DNA of 64,000 nt from Streptomyces broussonetiae (GCF_009796285.1 NZ_CP047020.1:1426001-1490000), one strand, 5' to 3'. Shown: positions 1 through 9,578, counted from the first letter of the stretch. Numbers and translations are program-made. The notes: generated by a model from the sequence alone, not told the origin.

Positions 1-755
1 AGGCTGTGGTGGAGCCCTGGGGGCTGACCGGGGACCGACGCTGGACACTGATCGACGACGGGGGAAAGGTCGTCACACAGCGCGAGCAGCCGCGCCTCGC
101 GCTGGCCGCCGCCGAGCTTCTGACCGGCGGCGGCGTCCGTCTGTCCGCACCCGGCCGAACGCCGTTGACGGTGCCGGTGCCCCAGCCGGCCGGGACCATG
201 CCGGTGAGTGTGTTCGGCACCAAAGTGGAGGCGGTCCCGGCCACGGCGCAGGCGCATGCCTGGTGCAGCGACTATCTCGGCGCGGACGTCCGCCTGGTGC
301 ACATGGACGATCCGGCCACCCGTCGCCCCGTCGACCCCGCGTACGCCCTGCCCGGTGAGACGGTGAGCTTCGCCGACGGCTATCCCCTGCTGGTCGCCAC
401 GGCGGCCTCCCTCGACGCCCTCAACTCCTGGCTGGCGGAAGGCGCTCACGCCCACGAGGGCCCGCTGCCGATGAACCGCTTCCGGCCCAATCTCGTCATC
501 GCAGGCACCGAGCCCTGGGCCGAGGACCACTGGTCACGGATCGCGGTCGGCGAGGTGCTCTTCCGCGTCGCGAAGCCGAGCGGCCGGTGCGTGGTCACCA
601 CCGTCGACCAGGACACCGCCGTACGCGGCCGGGAACCCCTGCTCACCCTGGCCCGCCACCGCAAGATCGGCTCGAAGCTGGTCTTCGGCCAGAACCTGGT
701 CCCGCTCTCGCCCGGCACGATCAGGCTGGGGGACCGGGTCCGGGTGCTGGAGTGA
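1..755 (+). CDS. MOSC domain-containing protein, 5' truncated by the window edge
   Basis: The open frame runs in from the left edge with no stop, so the true start lies outside. About 250 residues are visible. The first part resembles the MOSC N-terminal beta-barrel; the second carries the MOSC signature, with NRFRPNLV near visible residue 156 and the conserved cysteine in GRCVVTTVD near residue 195. MOSC proteins bind sulfur or molybdenum-cofactor-type ligands and act in sulfur carriage or N-hydroxylated compound reduction (family knowledge). The specific substrate cannot be read here. No partner gene is visible upstream; downstream is an unrelated membrane protein about 190 bp away. Confidence 0.9.
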   Translation, partial: AVVEPWGLTGDRRWTLIDDGGKVVTQREQPRLALAAAELLTGGGVRLSAPGRTPLTVPVPQPAGTMPVSVFGTKVEAVPATAQAHAWCSDYLGADVRLVHMDDPATRRPVDPAYALPGETVSFADGYPLLVATAASLDALNSWLAEGAHAHEGPLPMNRFRPNLVIAGTEPWAEDHWSRIAVGEVLFRVAKPSGRCVVTTVDQDTAVRGREPLLTLARHRKIGSKLVFGQNLVPLSPGTIRLGDRVRVLE

Positions 756-941
756 CCCGGGGAAAGTCCGCACGAGGCGGGAACCGCAACCGGGTTCCGG
801 TCGTTGAGAGAGCATGAGAAACGCATGAGAAGCCGCGTGCGTGACCGTCCGCGGCGGACGTGATGTCGCTCTCTCTTGCCCCGGGGCGCGGACGCTCACC
901 CGCGCCGGGGGGCTATGACGGAGCGAAGGGGGGTGGGGACC

Positions 942-1547
942 ATGCGGGCCATCACCGGCTTGTGGCGCTGGCGGCGCAATCCGCTGCGCCGCGCGACAGA
1001 CCTGACCGAGGCATGGGTGGCCCTCGTGGCGCTGGTGCTGATCGCCGTGGCCGCGCCCGTGACGGGCTGCCTGGTCGGCGCCGTCGCCCAGGACTGCCTG
1101 CAGCGCTCCGTGCGCGAGCAGCAGCACACACGCCACCTCGTCAGGGCCACCGTCGTGCGTGACCTGGGGGACGCCCCACTGGAGGCCGATCCCGACACCA
1201 CCACGGCGCGCGAGGTCCGTCACCGTGTCCTCGCCGACTGGACCGCGCCGGACGGCACGCTTGAGCACGGCGCGACCCTGGCGAGCCTCAAGTCCCCGCA
1301 CCCGGGCGACCACTTCAGCCTCTGGACGGACCCGCACGGCCGAATAACCACCCGGCCGCTGGATTCTCCCACCGCGACGACGCACGCGGTGCTGGCCGGC
1401 CTCGGCACGGCCCTGCTGATCGCGGGCCTGGTCGAGAGCGCCCGGCGGGTGGCGGTCTGGCGCATGGTCCGCCGGCGGTACGCACGCTGGGACCAGGCCT
1501 GGGACCGTGCGGGCCCGGACTGGGGCAAGGCGGGCACCGGCAGCTGA
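942..1547 (+). CDS. Two-TM membrane protein, Rv1733c-like
   Basis: A 201-residue protein with two transmembrane segments, about residues 24-47 and 146-165, flanking an extracytoplasmic loop of about 100 residues. It ends in a basic tail rich in Arg and Trp. This architecture and the opening MRAITGLWRWRRNPLRR match the actinobacterial Rv1733c-like membrane proteins, whose function is unknown. I chose the ATG at 942 because an AAGGGGGG-type ribosome binding site lies just upstream; the ATG at 915 is in frame but has none. It appears monocistronic. The 230 bp that follow, up to the beta-helix gene, hold no recognisable gene. Confidence 0.8.
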   Translation: MRAITGLWRWRRNPLRRATDLTEAWVALVALVLIAVAAPVTGCLVGAVAQDCLQRSVREQQHTRHLVRATVVRDLGDAPLEADPDTTTAREVRHRVLADWTAPDGTLEHGATLASLKSPHPGDHFSLWTDPHGRITTRPLDSPTATTHAVLAGLGTALLIAGLVESARRVAVWRMVRRRYARWDQAWDRAGPDWGKAGTGS

Positions 1548-1778
1548 CGGGCCGACGGCTCTGGTCAACCCACCCTGCACGCACACGCTACGGTGGACCA
1601 TCCGAGACGCTTTCGGCGACAACCCGCGGAGCAACGAGCCGCAGGGGCACGCAGGTTTTCGGGAGCGTGAACGCGCACGGACCCCAGGGTCGGGCACGAC
1701 AGCGCTCCCGGCACCGGCGGCACGGCCCCGTGCGGGAGCGAGCCATCAGGTACGACGAGGTGGGGGCACAGCAACGCC

Positions 1779-4217
1779 ATGGCACAGGGCACGGTCCAGG
1801 TGACGCACACCGGTACGTCGCGGTGGCGGCGCCGCACGGGTGAGTACCCTTCGCTCGCCGCCGCCCTGGAGGCCGCCGCCGACGGCGACGTCCTCACCAT
1901 CGCCCCGGGCACCTACCGGGAGAATCTCGTCGTCCAGCGGGCGGTGACGCTCCGCGGCCCCGAGGGCTCCCCCGGCTCGGTGCGGATCGCACCCGTGGAC
2001 GGGGTGCCGCTGACCGTGCGGGCCTCGGCCGTGGTGCAGGACCTGCACGTGGAGGGCCAGGACTCGGCGGCACCGGCGCTGCTGGTCGAGGAGGGCACGC
2101 CCGAGCTGCGGGACGTACGGATCGTCACCCGGTCCGCCGCCGGCATCGAGGTGCGCGGCGGCGCCCGCCCGACCGTGCGCCGTTGCACCGTGGACAACCC
2201 CGCGGGCATCGGCATCGCGGTCCTCGACGGCGGCAGCGGGGTGTTCGAGGAGTGCGAGGTCGTCGCGGCCGGGCAGGCGGGCGTGGCCGTGCGGGGCGGC
2301 GGCCACCCGCGGCTGGAGCGCTGCCGCGTGCACCACGCCTCCGGCACCGGACTGAGCGCGACCGGGGAGAACTCCGCGCTGGAGGCGGTGGGTTGCGAGA
2401 TCTACGAGGTCCGCGGCTCCGGTGTGCAGGTCACCCAGCGCGCCACCGCCCACCTGACCGACTGCGATGTGCACCGCACCACCGCGGACGGCGTCACGAT
2501 GGACACCGACGCGGTGCTCACGCTCGCCGACTGCCGCATCCATGACATCCCCGAGAACGCGGTCGATCTGCGCTCCCGCTCGGTGCTGACACTGACCCGG
2601 ACAACGGTCCGTCAGTTCGGGCGCAACGGCCTGTCGGTGTGGGACCCGGGCACCCGGGTGGACGCCAACCAGTGCGAGATCTTCGACAGCACCGGCGACT
2701 ATCCGGCGGTGTGGGTGAGCGACGGCGCCACGGCCGTGCTGGACTCCTGCCGGGTGCACGACGTACCCGACGCACTGTTCGTGCTGGACCGCGGCTCGCG
2801 CGCGGACGTCGTCGACAGTGATCTGTCCCAGGTGCGCAACACGGCGGTGTCGGTGAGCGACGGGGCGACCGCCCAGCTCGACGACTGCCGGATCCGGGAG
2901 GCGGCGACCGGCGCGTGGTTCCGCGACCACGGCAGCGGCGGCACCCTGAACAACTGCACCCTGGACGGCACCCAGACCGGTGTGATCGTCACCAAGGGCG
3001 CCGACCCGACCATCGAGCGCTGCACGGTCGAGTCCCCTGCCGAGGCCGGCTTCTACGTCTCCGCGGGCGGTCGCGGCAGCTTCCTGAACTGCCGGGTGAG
3101 CGGCAGCGGCGGCTACGGATTCCATGTGATCGACGGCTGCCGGTCGACCCTGCGCAAGTGCCGTACGGAGCGGTGTGCGCGCGGTGGTTACGAATTCGCC
3201 GACGCGGGGCCGGACGCGGGATCCGGGTCGGGCCCGGTGGTCGAGGACTGCACCAGCGACGAGAGCGGGGGGCTGCGGCCGCCGTCGGCGCGCGAGACCG
3301 CCGTACAGACGGTGACGCACTCGGCCGGGCTGCTCGGCTCGATCCCCGGGCAGCGCACCACGGAGCAGGAGCCGCTGATCGCCGCCGCGGAACCGGTCGA
3401 GCCGGTACGGACGTCGAAGGACGTGCTCGGGGAACTCGACGCGCTGGTCGGTCTGGAGAGCGTCAAGCGCGAGGTGCGGGCGCTGACCGACATGATCGAG
3501 GTGGGCCGGCGCCGGCAGCAGGCGGGACTGAAGGCGGCCTCGGTCAAACGGCACCTGGTCTTCACCGGCTCCCCCGGCACCGGCAAGACGACGGTGGCCC
3601 GGCTCTACGGCGAGATCCTCGCCTCGCTCGGGGTGCTGGAGAAGGGACACCTGGTCGAGGTCTCCCGGGTCGATCTGGTCGGCGAGCACATCGGCTCCAC
3701 GGCGATCCGCACCCAGGAGGCCTTCCAACGGGCGCACGGCGGTGTGCTGTTCATCGACGAGGCGTACGCGCTGTCGCCGCAGGACGCCGGGCGGGACTTC
3801 GGCAAGGAGGCCATCGACACCCTGGTGAAGCTGATGGAGGACCACCGGGACGCGGTGGTGGTGATCGTCGCCGGGTACACGGCGGAGATGGAGCGCTTCC
3901 TGTCCGTCAACCCCGGTGTCGCCTCCCGCTTCTCGCGCACCATCACCTTCGGCGACTACGGCCCCGACGAGCTGCTGCGGATCGTGGAGCAGCAGGCCGA
4001 CGAGCACGAGTACCGGCTGGCGGCGGGCGCGTCCGAGGCGCTGCTGAAGTACTTCACGGCGATCCCCAAGGGGCCCGCGTTCGGCAATGGCCGCACCGCC
4101 CGGCAGACGTTCGAGGCGATGGTGGAGCGGCACGCCGGCCGGGTCGCCCAGCTCGCGGACCCGAGCACCGACGATCTGACCTTGCTGTACGCGCAGGACC
4201 TGCCGGAAATCGCGTGA
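1779..4217 (+). CDS. Right-handed parallel beta-helix protein fused to a CbxX/CfqX-type AAA+ ATPase
   Basis: An 812-residue two-part protein. Residues about 20-480 are short repeats of the parallel beta-helix (pectate-lyase-like) type, opening with the typical EYPSLAAALEAAADGDVLTIAPGTY-like first coil. After a linker, residues about 545-805 form an AAA+ module: Walker A GSPGTGKT at 597-604, Walker B VLFIDE at 656-661, and arginine-finger region SRFSR at 716-720. The ATPase half resembles CbxX/CfqX, related to EccA of type VII secretion systems (family knowledge). There is no signal peptide, so it is probably cytosolic. No ESX gene is nearby. A likely reading is an ATPase that remodels a substrate held by the helix; the client is unknown. 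Confidence 0.88.
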   Translation: MAQGTVQVTHTGTSRWRRRTGEYPSLAAALEAAADGDVLTIAPGTYRENLVVQRAVTLRGPEGSPGSVRIAPVDGVPLTVRASAVVQDLHVEGQDSAAPALLVEEGTPELRDVRIVTRSAAGIEVRGGARPTVRRCTVDNPAGIGIAVLDGGSGVFEECEVVAAGQAGVAVRGGGHPRLERCRVHHASGTGLSATGENSALEAVGCEIYEVRGSGVQVTQRATAHLTDCDVHRTTADGVTMDTDAVLTLADCRIHDIPENAVDLRSRSVLTLTRTTVRQFGRNGLSVWDPGTRVDANQCEIFDSTGDYPAVWVSDGATAVLDSCRVHDVPDALFVLDRGSRADVVDSDLSQVRNTAVSVSDGATAQLDDCRIREAATGAWFRDHGSGGTLNNCTLDGTQTGVIVTKGADPTIERCTVESPAEAGFYVSAGGRGSFLNCRVSGSGGYGFHVIDGCRSTLRKCRTERCARGGYEFADAGPDAGSGSGPVVEDCTSDESGGLRPPSARETAVQTVTHSAGLLGSIPGQRTTEQEPLIAAAEPVEPVRTSKDVLGELDALVGLESVKREVRALTDMIEVGRRRQQAGLKAASVKRHLVFTGSPGTGKTTVARLYGEILASLGVLEKGHLVEVSRVDLVGEHIGSTAIRTQEAFQRAHGGVLFIDEAYALSPQDAGRDFGKEAIDTLVKLMEDHRDAVVVIVAGYTAEMERFLSVNPGVASRFSRTITFGDYGPDELLRIVEQQADEHEYRLAAGASEALLKYFTAIPKGPAFGNGRTARQTFEAMVERHAGRVAQLADPSTDDLTLLYAQDLPEIA

Positions 4218-4252
4218 CAGCCTCGCCGACCGCCGTCCCCGGAGGATTCCGT

Positions 4253-4339
4253 ATGAAGGCGCTGACGACCCTTGCCCGGCTCTACGTGGAGGACCTGGAC
4301 GCGGCGCTGCCGGCGCTTATTGATCACGAGCGTTGTTGA
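4253..4339 (+). pseudogene. Truncated start of a VOC/glyoxalase-family gene
   Basis: A perfect GGAGGA ribosome binding site at 4241-4246 leads to an ATG and only 28 codons. The first 22 residues, beginning MKALTTLARLYVEDLDAALP, match the opening of VOC (glyoxalase/bleomycin-resistance) proteins. The family would then continue with FYE and about 90 more residues, but here the frame turns into ALIDHERC and stops. The rest of the gene is missing, and the end of the convergent hydrolase-like gene follows 12 bp later. This looks like a deletion that removed all but the 5' end. Translation signals remain, so a 28-residue peptide may still be made. Confidence 0.7.
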
Positions 4340-4351
4340 CACCGGCCGGTC

Positions 4352-6787
4352 CTAGCCCGCGTCGGCCCGGTGTTCCGCCGGTTCCGCCGGTACCGGGCGT
4401 TGCCCGGGCAGTTCCGGCCGCAACCGGCTGAGCAGACGGAGGCGTTCCTCGGCGAATGCCGGGTCGGCCTGGTAGTCGGAGTGGCCGAGGATGGGCGCCG
4501 GGAGGGGATGGTCCGGCGTACGGCCGTAGGCGAGCGGGTCCTGCAAGGGCGTGTGGTCGACCTCGGGGGCGGTGTCGTCGGGGATGCGCACGGGGCCGCC
4601 GATGGGGTCGGTGCGGCGGTACAGGTTGCCCCAGCAGGCGACGTCGCGGTGCAGGGAGGCGAGCGCGGGCGGTCCGAAGTGGGCTGGGAACCAACGGCCG
4701 TAGAGACGCTCGAGCGGGCAGCCGTAGGTCAGCAGGGCGATGCGTTTGCGGGTCGCCGGGGCCAGCTGCCAGGCGGCGGCCGCGGCCAGCACACTGCCCT
4801 GGGAGTGGCCGGAGAGGACCAGCCGGCCCCCGGTGCGCGCTGTCCAGGTGGCCATCCGCCAGGTCAGGTCCGGCACCGCCCGCTCGGCGTAGCACGGGGG
4901 TGCGAACGGGTGGGCGGCGCGCGGCCAGAAGGTGCCCACGTCCCACAGGATGCCGATGGTGCGCCGTGCGGCGGCGTCCTTGTAGGCGCGCCGGCCCCAG
5001 GTGACGAACAGCAGGAAGCCGAACCCGACCAGCCAGGAGCCCAGCGCCTGAGAGGTCTCGGCGACGGCCTGCAGGACGTCGTAGCTGCGGTCGGCCGCCG
5101 CGTCGGGTGTCTTTCCGGTGGCGATGGCACCGGCCAGCGCCGCCGCGCCGAGCAGGAAGGTGGTGGCCGTGAGCACGGCGACGACGAGAGGAGCACGGTC
5201 GGTGAGGGTGGCCATGGCCCGGACGTGGGCGATGGTGCGGGTACGACCCGCGTCCTCGGGTTCGCCGGGATGCTCGTGGCGGATGCGTGCGCGTTCGGCG
5301 CGGGCGAGCCGGGCGGTGCCGGTCCCGAGCCGCACGGCGAGCAGCAGCAGGACCGCAAGGACCGGCGGGATCGTGGAGGCCTGCCAGGTCAGCAGCACGG
5401 GCGGCCCGGCGGGCAGGGTGCCGGTGCCGTCCAGCCAGCCCGCGACGCGCTGCGCGACGCCGCCGGACATCACGCCGCCGAGCGCGCACGCGAGCAGTGC
5501 GACGGCGGGCCCGCCGAGACCGCGCATCCCGGCGCGCCGGTCGGGATCGCGGCGGTGCAGGTCCCGGGCCACGACGGCGAGGGCGATCACGAGCAGCCCC
5601 TGAGCCAGCATCAGGGCGCCGAAGGCCGGGTCGCCGGGCAGCCGCCCGGTGGAGTGCCAGCCGGGCCGGGACCAGCCGGTGTAGAGCGCGGTGAGCAGCA
5701 GCAGGCCGAGCGCGCCGAGCGGCAGTCGGCGTACGAGGTGCCGGTCGAGCCGTTGGTCGAGGAGGTTCTCACTGCGGCCTCGGCGACAGACGACGCCCAC
5801 CGCGACGGCCGCCGAGGCCAGTAGCGCCGCGGTCAGCAGCCAGCTCAGGACGTTCAGGGCCGCGGGGCCGCCGGGCCGGTGGTCGAAACGGGCCGCCGGG
5901 GTCGCGACGGCGGCGGCCACCGTCAGCAGACCGGCCGCGGTGTGCGCGGCGCGCAGCCGGGCCACGATCCGACGCCCGTACCAGAAGCCGGGCCTGGCCA
6001 GCGCGTCGGCGTCGGTCTCCGGCTCGGGTTCGCGGTCCATCGGCCGGTGCGACTCGTACGCGCTCCAGGTACGGCGCGAGAGGTACCAGAGCAGGACGAC
6101 CAGCGCGGCCGGAACCAGCGCGGCGAGGGCGAGGCGGCGGCCGGGCAGGCTCCACCAGCCGCCGCCCACGCCCGGCGCGGCGGCGGAGAAGGTCAGCCAG
6201 GAGTGGCGCCGGGCGCAGTCGTGGACACCCGCGCACTGCCAGGCCACCAGGTCCAGGGCCACCTCGCAGGCGGCGGCCACCAGCAGGATCGTCAGGGTGA
6301 GGGCGGTCAGGCGGACCAGGAGTCCGTACAGGCGGATGACGCGGGGCCGGCCGGCCGCGGCGGGGCGCATCCAGTGAGCGAGGTTGACCACCATGAACGG
6401 CAGCAGTAACAGCCACAGGGCGCGGCTGCTGTCGCCGGAGGTCAGGTTGCACCAGACATAGGCCTCCTGCACCGGCTCGCTGCGGGGGGCCTTTGCGGGC
6501 TCGGCGTCCGCCGCGCGCCGGAAGACGGCGGCCGTGTCGTCGCCGGTGATCCGCACGGTGCGCGGGTCGCCGAGCATCTTCTCGGGCGTGGTGCCGCCGA
6601 CCCCGTGCACGAGCAGTTCCAGCTCGCTCTCGGATCCGGCACCGGTGCCGGACCGGTCGGGGCCCGACGCGGCGCCCCCGCCGGACCGGTCGGTCTCCGG
6701 CTCGAGCGCCCCGTCCGCCCGGTCGGTGCCCGGCTCGCCGGGCCCGTCCGTCTGCCGCCCTGTGGAGCGGTGCTGTGCGCGTTCCAC
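4352..6787 (-). CDS. Large polytopic membrane protein with alpha/beta-hydrolase motifs
   Basis: An 811-residue protein starting at an ATG. The first 50 residues are acidic and low-complexity. HGVGG at 61-65 looks like the oxyanion-hole strand of an alpha/beta hydrolase. Roughly residues 115-600 contain about seven or eight hydrophobic spans, including one rich in LLLLPFMVV. A nucleophile elbow, SGHSQGS, lies near residue 661, followed by DPIGG and a C-terminal GHSDY that could supply Asp and His. If these belong to one active site, the hydrolase fold is interrupted by the membrane region. The substrate is unknown; a membrane-bound lipase or esterase is the best guess. It converges on the truncated VOC gene. 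Confidence 0.8.
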   Translation of the reverse strand: MERAQHRSTGRQTDGPGEPGTDRADGALEPETDRSGGGAASGPDRSGTGAGSESELELLVHGVGGTTPEKMLGDPRTVRITGDDTAAVFRRAADAEPAKAPRSEPVQEAYVWCNLTSGDSSRALWLLLLPFMVVNLAHWMRPAAAGRPRVIRLYGLLVRLTALTLTILLVAAACEVALDLVAWQCAGVHDCARRHSWLTFSAAAPGVGGGWWSLPGRRLALAALVPAALVVLLWYLSRRTWSAYESHRPMDREPEPETDADALARPGFWYGRRIVARLRAAHTAAGLLTVAAAVATPAARFDHRPGGPAALNVLSWLLTAALLASAAVAVGVVCRRGRSENLLDQRLDRHLVRRLPLGALGLLLLTALYTGWSRPGWHSTGRLPGDPAFGALMLAQGLLVIALAVVARDLHRRDPDRRAGMRGLGGPAVALLACALGGVMSGGVAQRVAGWLDGTGTLPAGPPVLLTWQASTIPPVLAVLLLLAVRLGTGTARLARAERARIRHEHPGEPEDAGRTRTIAHVRAMATLTDRAPLVVAVLTATTFLLGAAALAGAIATGKTPDAAADRSYDVLQAVAETSQALGSWLVGFGFLLFVTWGRRAYKDAAARRTIGILWDVGTFWPRAAHPFAPPCYAERAVPDLTWRMATWTARTGGRLVLSGHSQGSVLAAAAAWQLAPATRKRIALLTYGCPLERLYGRWFPAHFGPPALASLHRDVACWGNLYRRTDPIGGPVRIPDDTAPEVDHTPLQDPLAYGRTPDHPLPAPILGHSDYQADPAFAEERLRLLSRLRPELPGQRPVPAEPAEHRADAG

Positions 6788-7079
6788 CCTTGTCGCACCC
6801 CCGTGACGCGCCCTGAGGACTGTGCCGCTGCGGGTTCAGGATCCCGGCTGCACCGGCACCGTGCACCGCTCGTCACGGAATCTCCCCGATCCGGGTGACG
6901 GCGGCCGGGACGGCTGTGGCACCAATGGCATGTGCGCGTCGTGACAGGCGGGTGGCGCAACCCGTACCGACCCGTGAAAAGATGGGACGCCCGCGCACCT
7001 CCGGTCCTATGGAATCTCCTGGTCGGAGCCGGTGCGCCGGGCATGTCGGACCGTTGGCGGCGAAAGGACCGGAGCGTAC

Positions 7080-7910
7080 GTGAGTGAGAATCAGAACCTC
7101 CTCGCGGAGCAGCGCCGCGCCCTGATCCTGGACGAGGTCCGGCGCCGGGGCGGTGTGCGGGTCAACGAACTGACCCGCAAGCTCGGCGTGTCGGACATGA
7201 CCGTGCGCCGTGACCTGGACGCGCTGGCCCGCCAGGGCATGCTGGAGAAGGTGCACGGGGGCGCGGTGCCGGTGGTCGAGGCCAGCACCCATGAGCCGGG
7301 GTTCGAAGCCAAGTCGGGTCTGGAGCTGACCGCCAAGGAGGACATCGCGCGGGCCGCCGCCCGGCTGGTCACCCCGGGCACGGCGATCGCCCTGTCCGGC
7401 GGCACGACGACGTACGCGCTCGCGCAGCACCTGCTGGAGGTGCCCGACCTGACGGTCGTGACGAACTCGGTGCGGGTCGCGGACGTCTTCCATGCCGCGC
7501 AGCGCACCTCGGGCCAGCGCCAGGGCGCGGCCACGGTGGTGCTGACCGGCGGCGTGCGCACCCCGTCGGACTCGCTGGTGGGTCCGGTCGCCGACCAGGC
7601 GATCGCCGCCCTCCACTTCGATCTGCTCTTCCTGGGCGTGCACGGCATATCGCTCGAGGCGGGGCTGTCCACACCGAATCTGGCGGAGGCCGAGACCAAC
7701 CGCCGGCTGGTGCACTCCGCGCGCCGGGTCGTGGTGGTCGCCGACCACACCAAGTGGGGCACGGTGGGCCTCAGTTCGTTCGCCGCGCTGGAGCAGGTGG
7801 ACACGCTCGTCACCGATGCCGGTCTGCCGGCCGAGGCGCGTGCGGAGGTCTCCGAGCACCTGGCACGGCTGATCGTGGCGGGGGAACCCGAAACGGACGA
7901 GGACATCTGA
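7080..7910 (+). CDS. DeoR/GlpR family transcriptional regulator
   Basis: A 276-residue regulator. An N-terminal DeoR helix-turn-helix covers about residues 10-65 (VNELTRKLGVSDMTVRRDL), followed by the family-typical KVHGGAV and a DeoRC sugar-phosphate sensing domain with GGTTTYALA and a conserved VVVADHTKWG near the C-terminus. I chose the GTG at 7080 because the DNA just before it carries AAGGA and GGAG and the product then starts at the usual distance from the helix-turn-helix. Family members repress sugar or polyol genes and are released by phosphorylated sugars. No sugar gene is adjacent, so its target is not evident; the next gene is an SRPBCC protein 68 bp away. Confidence 0.9.
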   Translation: MSENQNLLAEQRRALILDEVRRRGGVRVNELTRKLGVSDMTVRRDLDALARQGMLEKVHGGAVPVVEASTHEPGFEAKSGLELTAKEDIARAAARLVTPGTAIALSGGTTTYALAQHLLEVPDLTVVTNSVRVADVFHAAQRTSGQRQGAATVVLTGGVRTPSDSLVGPVADQAIAALHFDLLFLGVHGISLEAGLSTPNLAEAETNRRLVHSARRVVVVADHTKWGTVGLSSFAALEQVDTLVTDAGLPAEARAEVSEHLARLIVAGEPETDEDI

Positions 7911-7978
7911 CGGTGCGTCAACTAGGCTGACCGCCAACGCCCCGCTTCCGCACGGGACTTCACGAGGGGTTCGCCGTC

Positions 7979-8440
7979 ATGGCTCAGCGTCTGCGCCCGG
8001 TCGGGCCGGAGTTCGTCGACAACGCGCCCGTGCGGTTCGTGTTCACCCGGGACATGGCCGCCGCTCCCGAGGCGGTCTTCCACGCCCTCGCCGAGGACGT
8101 GCCCGGCTGGCCGGAGTGGTTCTCGGCGGTGGCCTCCGCCCGGCCGGTCGAGGGCGGGCGCGAGGTACGGCTGCGGGGCGGGATCCGCTTCCAGGAGACG
8201 GTACTGGTGGCGAAGGCACCCGAGGTGTACGCCTATCGGGTCGACACGACGAACACTCCGGGCGCCCGCGCATGGGTCGAGGAGTGGCGGCTGCTCCCCT
8301 CCGGGACGGGAACCCGGGTGCGGATGACCTTCGCCCTCGACGGCACCGCCCCCTTCCGCCAGGTGTGCCGGCTCGTCCGGCCGGGTACCGGCCAGGCGTT
8401 CCGGAACGCGGTCGCGGCGCTGGACCGGCGCCTTTCCTGA
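7979..8440 (+). CDS. SRPBCC family protein
   Basis: A 153-residue protein with the START/polyketide-cyclase-like SRPBCC fold pattern: a strand-rich sequence opening with FVFTRDMAAAPEAVFHAL, WPEWF, and a final amphipathic helix with FRNAVAALDRRL. Such proteins bind hydrophobic ligands in a deep cavity or act as cyclases or dehydratases. No catalytic residue can be assigned. The ATG is preceded by CGAGGGG. It follows the DeoR gene in the same direction and could be cotranscribed with it. It converges on the cysteine-synthase-like gene, whose stop lies 13 bp away. Confidence 0.8.
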   Translation: MAQRLRPVGPEFVDNAPVRFVFTRDMAAAPEAVFHALAEDVPGWPEWFSAVASARPVEGGREVRLRGGIRFQETVLVAKAPEVYAYRVDTTNTPGARAWVEEWRLLPSGTGTRVRMTFALDGTAPFRQVCRLVRPGTGQAFRNAVAALDRRLS

Positions 8441-8453
8441 CCCGTTCGCGGGC

Positions 8454-9578
8454 TCAGTCCGGCCATACCCCCGTCGTCAGCAGCGTCTCGATCGCCGCCG
8501 CGTACGGCGTGACGTCCAGGCCCTGCTCCGTAAGCCAGGCGTCGGAGTAGTACTTGTCGAGGTAGCGGTCGCCCGGGTCGCACAGCAGCGTGACGACGCT
8601 GCCCCGCCGGCCCTCGGCGACCATCTCGGAGACGATCTTCAGCGCGCTCCACAGCCCGGTGCCCGTGGAACCGCCCGCCTTGCGGCCGATGGCGCGTTCC
8701 AGGGCGCGTACGGCGGCGACGCTGGCCGCGTCCGGGACCTTCATCATCCGGTCGATCGCGCCGGGCACGAAGCTCGGCTCCATGCGTGGCCTGCCGATGC
8801 CCTCGATCCGGGAGCCGCAGTCACAGGTGACGTCCGGATCGCCGGTGGTCCAGCCGTCGAAGAAGCAGGAGTTGTCCGGGTCGGCGACGCAGATGCGGGT
8901 GTCGTACTGCATGTAGTGGACGTAGCGGGCGAGCGTCGCCGAGGTGCCCCCGGTGCCCGCCGTCGCGACGATCCACGCGGGCTCCGGGAACCGCTCCAAC
9001 TCCAGCTGGCGGAAGATGGATTCGGCGATGTTGTTGTTGCCGCGCCAGTCGGTGGCCCGCTCGGCGTAGGTGAACTGGTCCATGTAGTGGCCGCCGGTCT
9101 CCACCGCGAGGCGGGCCGACTCCTCGTACATCTTCCGGGAGTCGTCCACGAAGTGACATCGGCCGCCGTGGAACTCGATGAGGCGGCACTTCTCGGCGCT
9201 GGTCGTGCGCGGCATGACCGCGATGAAGGGCACGCCGATCAGCTTGGCGAAGTAGGCCTCGGAGACGGCGGTGGAGCCGCTGGACGCCTCGATGACCGGG
9301 CGGTCGGGGCGGATCCAGCCATTGCACAGGCCGTAGAGGAACAGGGAGCGGGCGAGGCGGTGCTTGAGACTGCCGGTGGGATGCGTCGACTCGTCCTTGA
9401 GGTAGAGGTCGATGCCCCACCGCTCGGGGAGCGGGAAGCGCAGGAGGTGCGTGTCCGCCGATCGGTTGGCGTCGGCCTGGACCTTGCGCACGGCCTCTTT
9501 CAGCCAGTCGCGGTAGGCAGCATCGCTGCGGTCGACGTCGAGGGTGGCGCCGGTCCTGGTCCGGTGGGTGGTGCTCAC
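8454..9578 (-). CDS. PLP-dependent cysteine synthase family protein
   Basis: A 374-residue fold-type II PLP enzyme. The PLP lysine is K72 in TGSLKHRL. The [12 protein letters not shown] substrate loop follows near residue 100, and the glycine-rich phosphate-binding loop GTGGTSAT sits near 204-211. It is longer than CysK/CysM (about 310) and belongs to a divergent actinobacterial branch, so the true substrate may not be O-acetylserine. The GTG start at 9578 is supported by AAGGAGC about 7 bp upstream; earlier in-frame codons have no such site. It is divergent from a small hypothetical gene across a 300-bp region with repeated motifs. It could act in cysteine or sulfide metabolism; no sulfur gene is adjacent. 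Confidence 0.87.
   Translation of the reverse strand: MSTTHRTRTGATLDVDRSDAAYRDWLKEAVRKVQADANRSADTHLLRFPLPERWGIDLYLKDESTHPTGSLKHRLARSLFLYGLCNGWIRPDRPVIEASSGSTAVSEAYFAKLIGVPFIAVMPRTTSAEKCRLIEFHGGRCHFVDDSRKMYEESARLAVETGGHYMDQFTYAERATDWRGNNNIAESIFRQLELERFPEPAWIVATAGTGGTSATLARYVHYMQYDTRICVADPDNSCFFDGWTTGDPDVTCDCGSRIEGIGRPRMEPSFVPGAIDRMMKVPDAASVAAVRALERAIGRKAGGSTGTGLWSALKIVSEMVAEGRRGSVVTLLCDPGDRYLDKYYSDAWLTEQGLDVTPYAAAIETLLTTGVWPD

Noticed and set aside
1746..4133. A 795-codon open frame antisense to the beta-helix/AAA+ gene
   Set aside because: It is a product of GC-rich codon use on the other strand: Arg/Gly/His-rich translation, no domain, and the sense frame has clear motifs.
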